Part shown: positions 27,131-36,262 of the stretch, in pieces | How positions within the stretch are numbered: the stretch's first letter is position 1 | Layout of the letters: every line of letters begins with the position of its first letter | Source: Chryseobacterium gleum | GTDB lineage: Bacteria > Bacteroidota > Bacteroidia > Flavobacteriales > BACL11 | Direction: 5' to 3' | Assembly: GCA_945865535.1 (NCBI GenBank) | Contig: CAMBDW010000002.1 | Location: 90,963 to 154,962, forward strand | DNA length: 64,000 bases | Notes under the pieces: generated by a model | The model's input: the letters and a program-made list of their open reading frames with translations, nothing else | Told to the model about the DNA's origin: nothing | Database searches by the model: none | Translations under genes and position numbers: made by a program

Positions 27131-28486
27131 ATGAAAAAAAGACTTCAAAAAGCACTAGAAGATAAAGATTTTGCAGAACTTCTTAAAGGAGGTGGTATAT
27201 CTTTTTTTTTACGTTTTGGAGGCCTTGCTGTTGGTTTTTTATTAACCTGGGTTATAGCTTACTTTTTTAAAGCAGATGGCTTAGGAGATTATGTTTTAGC
27301 TACTACTGTTTTGAGTCTTTTTGTTCTATTAGCAATAATCGGCTTAGATACAACTGCAATTCGTTTTATTGCCTCTTTTGCTTCACAGGAAAAATGGACA
27401 AGTATTTTTCATTTTAGAAAACAAGCAGTAATTATTTTATCTTTTACATCTATTATTGCATCTATCCTGATGTATTTCTTAGCAATTCCTATTGCAGATT
27501 TAATTAATACAAAAGCTGAATATATTCAGCTAAACGCATTTTTTGTATTGCCAGTGGCATTTTTCATGTTACATTATGAGAGTTTAAGGGGACTTAAGAG
27601 AATTACTGAATTTTCCTTCTTTTATAGGATGTCTCAAGGGCTATTTTCGTTGCTTGCAATTGGGGTAATATACCAATTTAATAAAGGCGCTGAGGTTCCA
27701 GTTTACGCATATCTAGTGAGTGTATTAATAGTTTCTATTTTATCATTCTTAAGTTTCCGATATTGGTTGAAAAAGAGATCAGATGGAAAAGAAAGTGCGG
27801 AAAAAGAAATAATGAGTTATTCTACTTTACTGAAGATTTCTATTCCCTTGATGTTTGCTCAATCTGTGCAATTTATTATGGCTTGGACTGATAAATTAAT
27901 GTTGGGCAATATGACAAATCCAAAAGAGGTTGGAATTTATTTTACAGCATTTAAACTTTCCATGTTTGCGGCAGTTGCTTTGATGTCGATCAATAGTATT
28001 GCAGCACCAAAATTTGCAGAATTTTTTGCAAGAAATGATATGGAAGGATTGAAAAAAGTTACTCATCAGTCTACAAAAATGATTTTCTGGACTTCACTTC
28101 CTTTGATAGTAATTTTCTTTAGTTTACCAGAATTTTTTCTTGGTTTATTTGGAGAGGAGTTTAAGATTGGGGTAACTGCATTTATATTTATGTCTTGCGG
28201 AAGATTAGTAAGTTCCTTTTCAGGCTCGGTAGGAAGTATTTTGCAGATGTCGGGAAATCAAAATATATACGGATTAATATTGCTACTTGGGGCGGTTATG
28301 AATGTAGGTTTAAATTTTATATTGATTCCCGAGGGTAATCCTCTTTCTGGTTTTGGAATTAGTGGAATTGATGGAGCTGCATTTGCATCCATGTGTAGTT
28401 TGTCATTTTGGAATCTAAGCATGGTTTTGGTAGTTAAAAAGAAGTTTGGATTTTATACATTTTATATTCCATTTCTAAAAAGATGA
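27131..28486 (+). CDS. Wzx-type polysaccharide flippase
   Basis: The 451-residue protein has about 12-14 hydrophobic segments and belongs to the MOP/PST flippase group. It opens MKKRLQKALEDKDFAELLKGGGISFFLRFGG. It would flip undecaprenyl-linked repeat units across the inner membrane. The ATG at 27131 is preferred over the in-frame TTG directly before it. The product precedes two sulfotransferases by a 4-base overlap and a Wzy-like polymerase a little later. This is the normal setting of a Wzx/Wzy-dependent pathway. Specificity for a sugar unit cannot be seen. Confidence 0.85.
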   Translation: MKKRLQKALEDKDFAELLKGGGISFFLRFGGLAVGFLLTWVIAYFFKADGLGDYVLATTVLSLFVLLAIIGLDTTAIRFIASFASQEKWTSIFHFRKQAVIILSFTSIIASILMYFLAIPIADLINTKAEYIQLNAFFVLPVAFFMLHYESLRGLKRITEFSFFYRMSQGLFSLLAIGVIYQFNKGAEVPVYAYLVSVLIVSILSFLSFRYWLKKRSDGKESAEKEIMSYSTLLKISIPLMFAQSVQFIMAWTDKLMLGNMTNPKEVGIYFTAFKLSMFAAVALMSINSIAAPKFAEFFARNDMEGLKKVTHQSTKMIFWTSLPLIVIFFSLPEFFLGLFGEEFKIGVTAFIFMSCGRLVSSFSGSVGSILQMSGNQNIYGLILLLGAVMNVGLNFILIPEGNPLSGFGISGIDGAAFASMCSLSFWNLSMVLVVKKKFGFYTFYIPFLKR

Positions 28487-29394
28487 AAACTAAATTGCCA
28501 AATTTTCTAATTGTTGGAGCTGCAAAAAGTGGTACTTCATCTCTTCATAATTACTTAAATCAACATCCTGAAGTTTTTATGCCTACTTTCAACAAAGAAG
28601 GAATGAAAGTGAAAGAACCAAGATTTTTAATAAAAGATTTGGTTCAGCACAGAGTACATAATGGAGTTTGGACTTTTGAGGAATATCAATCTTTATTTGC
28701 TGATGTCAAAGATGAAAAGGCTATTGGAGAATCTACGGTTCTTTATTTGTATTATTATAAAGATGCTATTCAAAACATAAAACATTATTTAGGTGAAGAT
28801 GTGAAAATAATCATAATGCTTAGAAATCCAATTGATCGGGCTTATTCGGCTTATTTATTTGCCTCTAGAACTCATCAAGAAAATCAGACTTTTGAAAAAG
28901 CCTTAATCAATTCTAGAGAAAGGTATAATAAGGATGACACTTTAAGTCCTATGATTTTGTATAAAGAATTAGGTATGTATTATAAAATGGTAAAAGCTTA
29001 TATGGAAAAATTTAAACATATTCATATTGTTCTTTATGATGATTTCATTTTGCAAACTAATTTAGAAGTAAGGCGAGTATTTGATTTTTTAAATGTTAGT
29101 AATACTAATGAGATTAACTCAAGTAAAGTTATTAATTCTGGAGGTCAGAAGTGGAACTCAAGAGTTGCGAAAGATTTACTTATGGGAGAAGGAAGTATGA
29201 AAAAGTCCCTAAAATTTTTGCTGCCAAAAAATGTAAGAGTATATATTAAAAAAATTTTGATAAATAGTTTTACTAGTAAAGCTAACAAGATGAATAAATC
29301 AATAAGAAAAGAATTATTAGACTATTACCAAAAGGATATTCAATTGCTAGAAAAGTTAATTAATAAAGATTTAAGCAAATGGATGAAAATATAA
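28483..29394 (+). CDS. PAPS-dependent sulfotransferase 1
   Basis: The 303-residue protein has the 5'-phosphosulfate loop GAAKSGTSSLHNYL at about residues 12-25 and the 3'-phosphate loop MLRNPIDRAYSAYL at about 113-126. These are the two PAPS contacts of the sulfotransferase superfamily (Sulfotransfer_1/3 type). The protein is likely cytoplasmic, acting on lipid-linked or nucleotide-linked sugars. It overlaps the wzx stop by 4 bases and the next sulfotransferase start by 16. It is a close tandem paralogue of the next gene. Confidence 0.93.
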   Translation: MKTKLPNFLIVGAAKSGTSSLHNYLNQHPEVFMPTFNKEGMKVKEPRFLIKDLVQHRVHNGVWTFEEYQSLFADVKDEKAIGESTVLYLYYYKDAIQNIKHYLGEDVKIIIMLRNPIDRAYSAYLFASRTHQENQTFEKALINSRERYNKDDTLSPMILYKELGMYYKMVKAYMEKFKHIHIVLYDDFILQTNLEVRRVFDFLNVSNTNEINSSKVINSGGQKWNSRVAKDLLMGEGSMKKSLKFLLPKNVRVYIKKILINSFTSKANKMNKSIRKELLDYYQKDIQLLEKLINKDLSKWMKI

Positions 29395-30287
29395 ATTTAC
29401 CTAACCTTCTTATTGTAGGAGCGGCAAAAAGTGGAACAACTTCACTTCATAATTACCTTAAACAACATCCAGCTATTTTTATGACCGAACATAAAGAGCC
29501 TCATTTTCTAATTAATTCTGAGATTGGTGAAAGTAGAGTTCATAAGGGGGTTATTACATTAGAGGAGTATAAGAAAATGTTTGAAACTAAGAGGGGCTAC
29601 AGCTATAAAGGAGAATCAAGCGTTATGTATTTGGCTTTTCCTGAATTTTCAATTAAGAATATTAAAAAACACTTAACTCCTGATGTAAAAATAATTATAA
29701 TGCTTAGAAATCCTATTGAAAGAGCGTTTGCGGGTTACCTCCATAATTTACGATATAATCCTTCTGAAAACTTAAGTTTTGAACAAGCAATTGAAAATTC
29801 TGAAGATAGGTATCATAAAGATATAGATATAACCCCAGATACTAGGTATCTTCATGTTGGGATGTATGATAATCAGGTCAAACAATATATAAAAGCTTTT
29901 GGTGATAATGTTCATGTTATTATTTATGATGACTATGTGAGTAATATTAATTTATGTTTAGAAGAGGTCTTTGATTTTTTGAAAATTGAAAAGATTGCAA
30001 TTGATACATCTAAAAGGCATATGGAAGGAGGTTGGATGTTTAAGAATAAATTTTTGAGAAATCTAATAATACCACAAAATAATTTTAAATCATTAATTAA
30101 AAGTATTTTTCCAAATAAAAAGATAAGAGAAGGGCTAAAACAGAAAGTAATAAATATAAGTACTGTTGAGACTCCTCAACTGTCTATTGCAATGATAAAT
30201 AAATTAAGAATGTATTATAAAAAAGATGTGCTGAATCTCGCTAAATTATTAAATAGAGATTTGAGTCATTGGATTGATAAAAGCTAA
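29379..30287 (+). CDS. PAPS-dependent sulfotransferase 2
   Basis: The 302-residue protein is a tandem paralogue of the preceding gene. The PAPS loop is GAAKSGTTSLHNYL and the 3'-phosphate loop is MLRNPIERAFAGYL. The start ATG at 29379 overlaps the previous gene by 16 bases, which suggests coupled translation. The two copies have diverged in the middle and C-terminal regions, so they may use different acceptor sugars or positions. It is followed by a Wzy-like polymerase gene after 2 bases. Confidence 0.93.
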   Translation: MDENINLPNLLIVGAAKSGTTSLHNYLKQHPAIFMTEHKEPHFLINSEIGESRVHKGVITLEEYKKMFETKRGYSYKGESSVMYLAFPEFSIKNIKKHLTPDVKIIIMLRNPIERAFAGYLHNLRYNPSENLSFEQAIENSEDRYHKDIDITPDTRYLHVGMYDNQVKQYIKAFGDNVHVIIYDDYVSNINLCLEEVFDFLKIEKIAIDTSKRHMEGGWMFKNKFLRNLIIPQNNFKSLIKSIFPNKKIREGLKQKVINISTVETPQLSIAMINKLRMYYKKDVLNLAKLLNRDLSHWIDKS

Positions 30288-30289
30288 TT

Positions 30290-31537
30290 TTGAAAACTAA
30301 AGTTCTAAATATCATCATAACATTTATGCTTGTGTCGAGCACAGGAGGACTTCTATTTGTTTTTAATAGAAATCTTGCTTCTTTGATATTTGTTATAATT
30401 ATGATTTTTGGTTTGTTATTAATAGGTAAAAAAATTAAGAAATCTATCTTTTATTCTTCTTTCTTGGCCCTTTTAGTTGTTTTAGCATTGTTTGCAATAA
30501 ATTTTGTTTATGCAATAAATACACAATCATTAACTAAGTATTCTTTTTTTGGGATTATAATTTTTACAACCGTTCTCACTCTATTTTATTTTAATAATCA
30601 AGGAGGCAAAGAAATTTTTATTAAGAGCTTATATTTTGTACTAAAATTAATTCTTTTTCATTCTTTATTTAGTTTTATAGCATATTTCATTGTTAAAGAT
30701 AATTTATTCTTGCTCACTTCAGAATATCATGATAGTAATACATATAATTATTTGTTTTATTATTCAGTAAAGGATGTGAGTGCGATCAACTTGTTCGGTT
30801 TAGATATTCATAGAAATGCAGGAATATTTTGGGAACCAGGAATTTTACAGATATACTTAAATATTTTGTTTTTTTTAGAGGTAAGTGTGTTTAAAAGAAG
30901 TAAGTCATTGCTAGCTCTTATTATTATAGGTATATTATCTACCTACTCTACTACTGGGTTATTATTATTAATGATACAGCTTATATATTTTTTACAAAAG
31001 GAATTTAAAAAGAATATTGCAATAGTTTTAATGGTAATAATTGCAACTCCTTTGTATTTCCTTTTTTCTGCAAATATGAATGAAAAAGTTTATGGAGAGG
31101 GGGAAAATTCATTCCAAAAAAGATTGCTTGATCTAACCCAGCCATTGTTTATCGCATTCGAGCATCCGCTTACTGGTGTTGGTCTAGATATAGATCGGTT
31201 TCAGGAAGTAAGAGAAGAGTTTTATAGTAATTCTAATTTAAATGAAATGTTTGGGGAAGTGGGAATTCAACAAAAGTTAGAGACCACATCTAAGGGCAGT
31301 ACAAATTCTATAATGTATATGTTGGCAGGCATGGGATTTCCTACTGCTATATTATTTATGGTTATGTTTATAAAACAACAAATTGTAACACATGATAGAT
31401 TTATTTGGTTTATTATTACATTTCTTTCGATAATGTCAGAACCCTTGTTATTTAGACCATTTTTCTTTCTATTTATTATATCAGGATTTTTTCATTTCTT
31501 TTATAAAGTTGCAAATCACAAGAAACAACTAGCATGA
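30290..31537 (+). CDS. Wzy-like polysaccharide polymerase
   Basis: The 415-residue protein has about 10-12 membrane segments. The periplasmic parts contain RNAGIFWEPGILQIYLN and FEHPLTGVGLDIDRF, which are typical of O-antigen/capsule polymerase-like proteins. The STTGLLLLMI segment fits a conserved inner-membrane loop. The start is TTG at 30290. Like other Wzy proteins, the primary sequence is poorly conserved, so the call rests on topology and the neighbourhood. It would join flipped repeat units in the periplasm. It is followed by a 4-base overlap with the epimerase gene. Confidence 0.75.
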   Translation: MKTKVLNIIITFMLVSSTGGLLFVFNRNLASLIFVIIMIFGLLLIGKKIKKSIFYSSFLALLVVLALFAINFVYAINTQSLTKYSFFGIIIFTTVLTLFYFNNQGGKEIFIKSLYFVLKLILFHSLFSFIAYFIVKDNLFLLTSEYHDSNTYNYLFYYSVKDVSAINLFGLDIHRNAGIFWEPGILQIYLNILFFLEVSVFKRSKSLLALIIIGILSTYSTTGLLLLMIQLIYFLQKEFKKNIAIVLMVIIATPLYFLFSANMNEKVYGEGENSFQKRLLDLTQPLFIAFEHPLTGVGLDIDRFQEVREEFYSNSNLNEMFGEVGIQQKLETTSKGSTNSIMYMLAGMGFPTAILFMVMFIKQQIVTHDRFIWFIITFLSIMSEPLLFRPFFFLFIISGFFHFFYKVANHKKQLA

Positions 31538-32661
31538 AAAAGATATTAATCACTGGTGGAGCAGGATTTATAGGCAGTAGATTATGCGAAAAATTATTTG
31601 ATAAAGGATACAATATTACTGTTTTGGATAACCTTTCTACTCAAATTCATGGCAATGGAGAATCATTTTTATTAAAGAAAATTAAAGATAAATGCACCTT
31701 TATTAAAGGAGATGTTAGAAATAAAGAGGATTGGAAAGCTGCAATAAAAGGACAAGAAATAGTAGTTCATTTAGCAGCTGAAACAGGTACAGGACAATCA
31801 ATGTATGAGGCAGAAAAATATAATGATGTAAATATTATAGGCACAGCTAATATGTTGGATTTATTAGCGAATAAAAATCATCAAATTGAGAAAATGCTTA
31901 TTGCTTCATCTCGAGCAATTTATGGAGAAGGCAAATATTTGTGCTCTAAACATGGTGTAATTTATCCTTTACAAAGAAATGAGTCAGATATGGAAAAAGG
32001 GGAGTTTAATCCCAAATGTGATAGCTGTAATTCACAGCTACAATTGGTTGCAACAGATGAAAGCTCTAAAATACACCCTTTATCTATTTATGGAATAACT
32101 AAACAACAACAAGAACAAATGGTTATGACAACTGGAGAATCATTGGGCATAGCTTCAGTAGCTTTTAGGTATCAAAATGTTTATGGTCCTGGACAATCAC
32201 TTTCAAATCCTTATACTGGTATTTTGTCTATTTTTTCTACCCGAATACTAAACGGAAACGATTTGGATATTTATGAAGATGGAGAAGAAAGCAGGGATTT
32301 TGTTTATATTGATGATGTGGTAGACGCCACAATTTTAGGTATTGAAAAAAAAGAAGCTAATGGACAAGTTTTTAATGTTGGATCTGGAGTTACTACAACT
32401 GTAAGGCAAGTAGCTGAGTCTTTGAAGAAGTTTTATAATTCGGATATAAATATTTCAATAAGTGGTAAATATAGATTAGGAGATATTCGTCATAATTATG
32501 CTGACTTAACTAAAATAAAAGAGGCTTTGGGCTTTAGTCCAAAATATGACTTTCAAAAAGGAATTTCTAAATTTGTAAATTGGGTTAAAACTCAGGAAAT
32601 AATGGAAGATAAATATGAAGAATCTATTAAGGAGCTAAGAAATAAAGGATTGATGAAATGA
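31534..32661 (+). CDS. NDP-sugar epimerase/dehydratase, possibly dTDP-L-rhamnose 4-epimerase type
   Basis: The 375-residue short-chain dehydrogenase-type enzyme has the NAD-binding GGAGFIGS motif (residues 8-15) and the YGITK catalytic tyrosine-lysine pair. It carries an insert of about 40 residues with LCSKHG, a PKCDSCNSQ motif and three to four cysteines, which suggests a zinc-ribbon. I associate this insert with dTDP-L-rhamnose 4-epimerase-like enzymes, but the substrate is an inference. It likely supplies a nucleotide sugar for the repeat unit. It overlaps both neighbours by 4 bases. Confidence 0.8.
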   Translation: MKKILITGGAGFIGSRLCEKLFDKGYNITVLDNLSTQIHGNGESFLLKKIKDKCTFIKGDVRNKEDWKAAIKGQEIVVHLAAETGTGQSMYEAEKYNDVNIIGTANMLDLLANKNHQIEKMLIASSRAIYGEGKYLCSKHGVIYPLQRNESDMEKGEFNPKCDSCNSQLQLVATDESSKIHPLSIYGITKQQQEQMVMTTGESLGIASVAFRYQNVYGPGQSLSNPYTGILSIFSTRILNGNDLDIYEDGEESRDFVYIDDVVDATILGIEKKEANGQVFNVGSGVTTTVRQVAESLKKFYNSDINISISGKYRLGDIRHNYADLTKIKEALGFSPKYDFQKGISKFVNWVKTQEIMEDKYEESIKELRNKGLMK

Positions 32662-33992
32662 AACAAGTAATTATTATATTATTGATTTGTGCTGAGGTAG
32701 TTTTTGCTCAAAATATAAAAGAAAACATTTTTGGTTTTGATACTCCTAATGCCTTTACTTATTGTGATGTGAATGATACTTCATTTATTAATAAAGTGGT
32801 AAGAATGAACCCTAAAGTGTTAAGGTTTCCTGGTGGAGCTGAAGGGAATTTCTATCATTTTGGCAAAAATGGATATGGTTTTGATTTTGATGAAATTGAT
32901 AAGTATCATGGAGGAACCTTTCCTAAAAGATCTAGGGGTTTAGAGAATTCAAGAAGAAAAAAGAATCAAAACTATGATTATATTGATGATTTTATTGTTT
33001 TAGTTAAGAAAACAAATGCAAGTGTTGTGCTTTCAGCTAATCCTTTTGTAGATAATGATGATATTATATTGATGATTGAAAAGCTACATGCTAATAATAT
33101 TAAAGTTATTGGAGTAGAATTAGGAAGTGAACTTTCTAATAGAAGTTATTTTAATAAGGGGTATACAATTGATGATTATATCTTATTTGCAAAAAGCTGT
33201 TCAGATAAAATAAAAGCTAAATTTCCAAAAATAGAAACAGCTATAGTTGCTGCACCTCTAGAGGAAAAAATAGGGCATAGGCATAGTGTCTGGAATAATA
33301 GATTAGCTGCAATGAATTTTTATGACGCCATTATTATTCACTCCTATGCTAAAGTAACAAAAGGTGAGGATCAGTATGGGCAAATGCTTTCAGAAGAAAC
33401 AGAAGGGAAAAATAAATCTGAGGCATTTGATATTTATAAAAACAGAGCAATTAGTTTTTTTGATGAATATTATCCTAATGAGGTTAGAAATTATGTAAAG
33501 ATATTTAAAAAGCCAATTTGGGTCACTGAATGGAATTTACAAATGTCAGAAACAACAGGAAATACATTGTTGCAGTCATTGTTTGCAGCACAATATTTAT
33601 TGGAGTTGATGAGTAATCCTAAGTTATCAGCAATTGAATTAACTACTTATCATAATTTGGGAGGAAGAACTATTAGCGGTTCTATTTTTAGAAATAATGA
33701 AGAAAAAATGGAAATTCAGAGCACTTATTATCCAATGATGATGATTGGAAAAATATTTAAAAATAAGATTGTTAAAATTGAACAACAAAAAAGTAAAGAA
33801 ATTTTTTCATATAAGTGCTATGATAAATACAATAAAGAAGTTTTGAGTTATAAAATAGATTGGGGATCTCGTCAGCTTAGTTGTACTTATAACACCGTTG
33901 GATCTATAAAAAAATCTATGGTTTATAAAAGTGAAAATCTATTTGACAAGGCAGATAATTTAGGAATTCTAGATCTTGAATTCCGTGAGTGA
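32658..33992 (+). CDS. Exported glycoside-hydrolase-like protein (GH-A clan)
   Basis: The 444-residue protein has a signal peptide (MKQVIIILLICAEVVFAQ) and a TIM-barrel-like body. VLRFPGGAEGNFYHF, VIGVELGSEL and KPIWVTEWNLQ suggest the conserved barrel strands of GH-A clan enzymes related to GH39, GH51 or GH79. The TEWN glutamate fits a nucleophile. The ELGSEL position may hold the acid/base residue, but the usual asparagine-glutamate pair is altered to Ser-Glu. It could trim or process the polysaccharide made by this locus, though catalytic activity is unproven. It overlaps the epimerase and the truncated sulfotransferase gene. Confidence 0.65.
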   Translation: MKQVIIILLICAEVVFAQNIKENIFGFDTPNAFTYCDVNDTSFINKVVRMNPKVLRFPGGAEGNFYHFGKNGYGFDFDEIDKYHGGTFPKRSRGLENSRRKKNQNYDYIDDFIVLVKKTNASVVLSANPFVDNDDIILMIEKLHANNIKVIGVELGSELSNRSYFNKGYTIDDYILFAKSCSDKIKAKFPKIETAIVAAPLEEKIGHRHSVWNNRLAAMNFYDAIIIHSYAKVTKGEDQYGQMLSEETEGKNKSEAFDIYKNRAISFFDEYYPNEVRNYVKIFKKPIWVTEWNLQMSETTGNTLLQSLFAAQYLLELMSNPKLSAIELTTYHNLGGRTISGSIFRNNEEKMEIQSTYYPMMMIGKIFKNKIVKIEQQKSKEIFSYKCYDKYNKEVLSYKIDWGSRQLSCTYNTVGSIKKSMVYKSENLFDKADNLGILDLEFRE

Positions 33993-34497
33993 TACTAATC
34001 AAATATTTATTGTTGGAGGTAGCAGAAGTGGCACTACTATTCTGGGGCGTATTTTTGAAAAAAATGCAGAGATTTTTACATTTAGAGAACTGCACTTTTT
34101 TGGAACACTATGTACTGGTTATAGCAATAAAGAATCAACTAAAAAAGATCAAATTGAGTTTCTCTTAAGATTGTTCTGTATTGAGGAAAATAGATTGATC
34201 AAGCAAGAGAATATAGCAGATTTTGATGCTAAATCCGAACTAAGAGTTGATCCATCAAAAATTAATAAATGGAAGAAAGGTGGCTTCTCAAATGGCGAAA
34301 TATATTTATCACAGAAATTCTCCTCTAAAATGATGGATAAATTTGGTTATGAGAAAAAAGAATTTGCTTTTCCTCCCTTGTCTTTGATTTTTCATTTGTT
34401 ATCATTTCCCGTAAAATTTGGATTCGCTTTCCTTTTTAATATTCATAGAATGGGTAATATTGTTGTAGTAATCAAAAAAAGATTTTTTATTAAATGA
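33985..34497 (+). pseudogene. Internally deleted sulfotransferase remnant
   Basis: The frame starts at GTG 33985 (a TTG at 33976 is also possible) and encodes about 170 residues. The N-terminal IFIVGGSRSGTTILGRIF is a good PAPS loop. The C-terminal HLLSFPVKFGFAFLFN resembles the tail of a larger sulfotransferase. The central region, including the 3'-phosphate loop, is missing, so the protein is about half the usual length. The frame remains open across the join. It overlaps both the GH-like gene and the next sulfotransferase gene. It is likely inactive as a sulfotransferase, though it could still be translated. Confidence 0.65.
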
Positions 34498-35363
34498 AAA
34501 AAGTAGATTTTTTTATAGTTGGAGCCCCAAAAGCAGGCACAACTTCTTTGTATCATTATTTGAATGAGCATTCTGAAATTGAGATGAGTTCTCAAAAGGA
34601 ACCTGATTTTTTCTCTGACCAATCTTTACAAAAACAAAAGTTGTATTATGATAAAAACAGAATTGATACCCTTGAAAAATACAATTCACTTTTTGAAAGA
34701 GATGATGTCATTTTAAGAGGTGATTCCAGCGTCTCTTATTTATTTTATGAAGATGTGCCTCATAAAATTTTTACCTATAATCCTGATGCTAAGATTATAA
34801 TTATGCTTAGAAATCCTATTGATAGGGCATTTTCACATTATTTAATGGATTATAGTTTAGGATTAATTTCAGAAAGTTTTGAGACAATTATTCAAAAGCA
34901 GTCAAAACATAAGAATGCGAATTTGTTTTATCAGCAATATATTCAGGTGAGCGAATATAGCAAGCAGATAAAAAGATATTTAGAAGTATTTAGCAAGGAT
35001 AATATTCATTTTATTGATTATGAAGATTTTAAAAATGACACTTCTGATGTTGTAAATAGTGTTTTTTTATTTTTAGGAGTAAATGATGATTTTCAACCTT
35101 ATTTAAAAAAGAAATACAACACTTATACGGCACCTAAAAATAGGTTTATTCGACATGTTTATTCTTTTGTTGCTTTCAGAAAAATGGTAGCCAATATATT
35201 GTCTAAAAATTTGACTAAAACCATTAGAAATTTACTTTTTAGAAGTGATAAGAAACCACAACTTCCTGAATTAACAAGAAATTTTCTAAAAAAACATTTT
35301 GAAAGTGATGTGAGAGAATTATCGGAATTGTTAAATAAAGATTTTACAAAATGGATAAGATAG
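34494..35363 (+). CDS. PAPS-dependent sulfotransferase 3
   Basis: The 289-residue protein has the PAPS loop GAPKAGTTSLYHYL at about residues 10-23 and the 3'-phosphate loop MLRNPIDRAFSHYL. A KEPDFFSD motif follows the first helix. It has the same architecture as the two earlier sulfotransferases but is more distant from them, since they share GAAKSGT. It overlaps the upstream remnant by 4 bases and the GT2 gene by 13. It is the third intact sulfotransferase of the locus. Confidence 0.92.
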   Translation: MKKVDFFIVGAPKAGTTSLYHYLNEHSEIEMSSQKEPDFFSDQSLQKQKLYYDKNRIDTLEKYNSLFERDDVILRGDSSVSYLFYEDVPHKIFTYNPDAKIIIMLRNPIDRAFSHYLMDYSLGLISESFETIIQKQSKHKNANLFYQQYIQVSEYSKQIKRYLEVFSKDNIHFIDYEDFKNDTSDVVNSVFLFLGVNDDFQPYLKKKYNTYTAPKNRFIRHVYSFVAFRKMVANILSKNLTKTIRNLLFRSDKKPQLPELTRNFLKKHFESDVRELSELLNKDFTKWIR

Positions 35364-36259
35364 GCTTGGTGACTATAAGCTATAATTCTGCTGATGTATT
35401 GCCGCCATTTTTGGATTGCGTATGGAAACAAACACATGAGAATTTAATCCTTTATGTGATTGATAATGCATCTACGGATAATACATTGTCAATTTTAACA
35501 AAAACTAATGATCCCAGGCTTGTTTTTATTAAAAATGAAACAAATTTTGGAGTAGCAAAAGCAAATAACCAAGGCATTATTAAAGCTATTGAAGAGGGAT
35601 GTGATCAGGTTTTAATTATTAATAATGATGTTGAATTTGAAGTTGCTTTAATTGAAAAATTAATTAAAGCACAAAAGGATAATACTTGTAGTTTAGTTAG
35701 TCCAAAAATGATGTATTTTGATAGCCCTCAAAATATCTGGTATGCAGGAAGTTGGTTTAATAAACGTAAAGGATATTTGCCATTGCACAGAGGGATGAAA
35801 GATTTGGATGAGGGGCAATATGATAAAATTACCCAGGTAGAATATGCTCCTACTTGTTGTTTACTAATTAAAAAAGAAGTATTTCAGGATGTTGGCATGA
35901 TGGATGAAAAGTATTTTGTTTATTTTGATGATACGGATTTTTCATATAGAGTTTGGAAAGATGGAAAACATAAGATGTTTTTCTATCCTTTTGTGAAATT
36001 TTATCATAAAGTAGGGAGCTTGACAAAGTCCTTTGAAAAAGATATAAAAAAGACTTATAGAGGAGATTTTTTTTTAAAGCACAATACTAGAAATCATGTC
36101 TATTTTTTAAAACAGATTGGGGGCGTTTTTGCTTACGGATTTATTTTTTGGCTATTTTTTAAAAATAATATTAGATGGATAGTTAATCCACAAATAAGAA
36201 AAAATTTATCCACTTGGTGGCTCATTAACAGGTCCTATTTTGAAGGTTTGAGAATGTAA
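35351..36259 (+). CDS. Glycosyltransferase family 2
   Basis: The 302-residue GT-A enzyme opens MDKIGLVTISYNSADVL and has VIDNASTDNTLSIL at about residues 36-49. A DxD-like site appears as INNDVEFE and the C-terminal part includes FVYFDDTDFSYRVWKDG. It would add one sugar from a nucleotide donor to the lipid-linked repeat unit on the cytoplasmic face. The similarity to rhamnosyltransferase-like GT2 proteins is only suggestive. It overlaps the upstream sulfotransferase by 13 bases. Confidence 0.88.
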   Translation: MDKIGLVTISYNSADVLPPFLDCVWKQTHENLILYVIDNASTDNTLSILTKTNDPRLVFIKNETNFGVAKANNQGIIKAIEEGCDQVLIINNDVEFEVALIEKLIKAQKDNTCSLVSPKMMYFDSPQNIWYAGSWFNKRKGYLPLHRGMKDLDEGQYDKITQVEYAPTCCLLIKKEVFQDVGMMDEKYFVYFDDTDFSYRVWKDGKHKMFFYPFVKFYHKVGSLTKSFEKDIKKTYRGDFFLKHNTRNHVYFLKQIGGVFAYGFIFWLFFKNNIRWIVNPQIRKNLSTWWLINRSYFEGLRM

Positions 36260-36262
36260 GTA

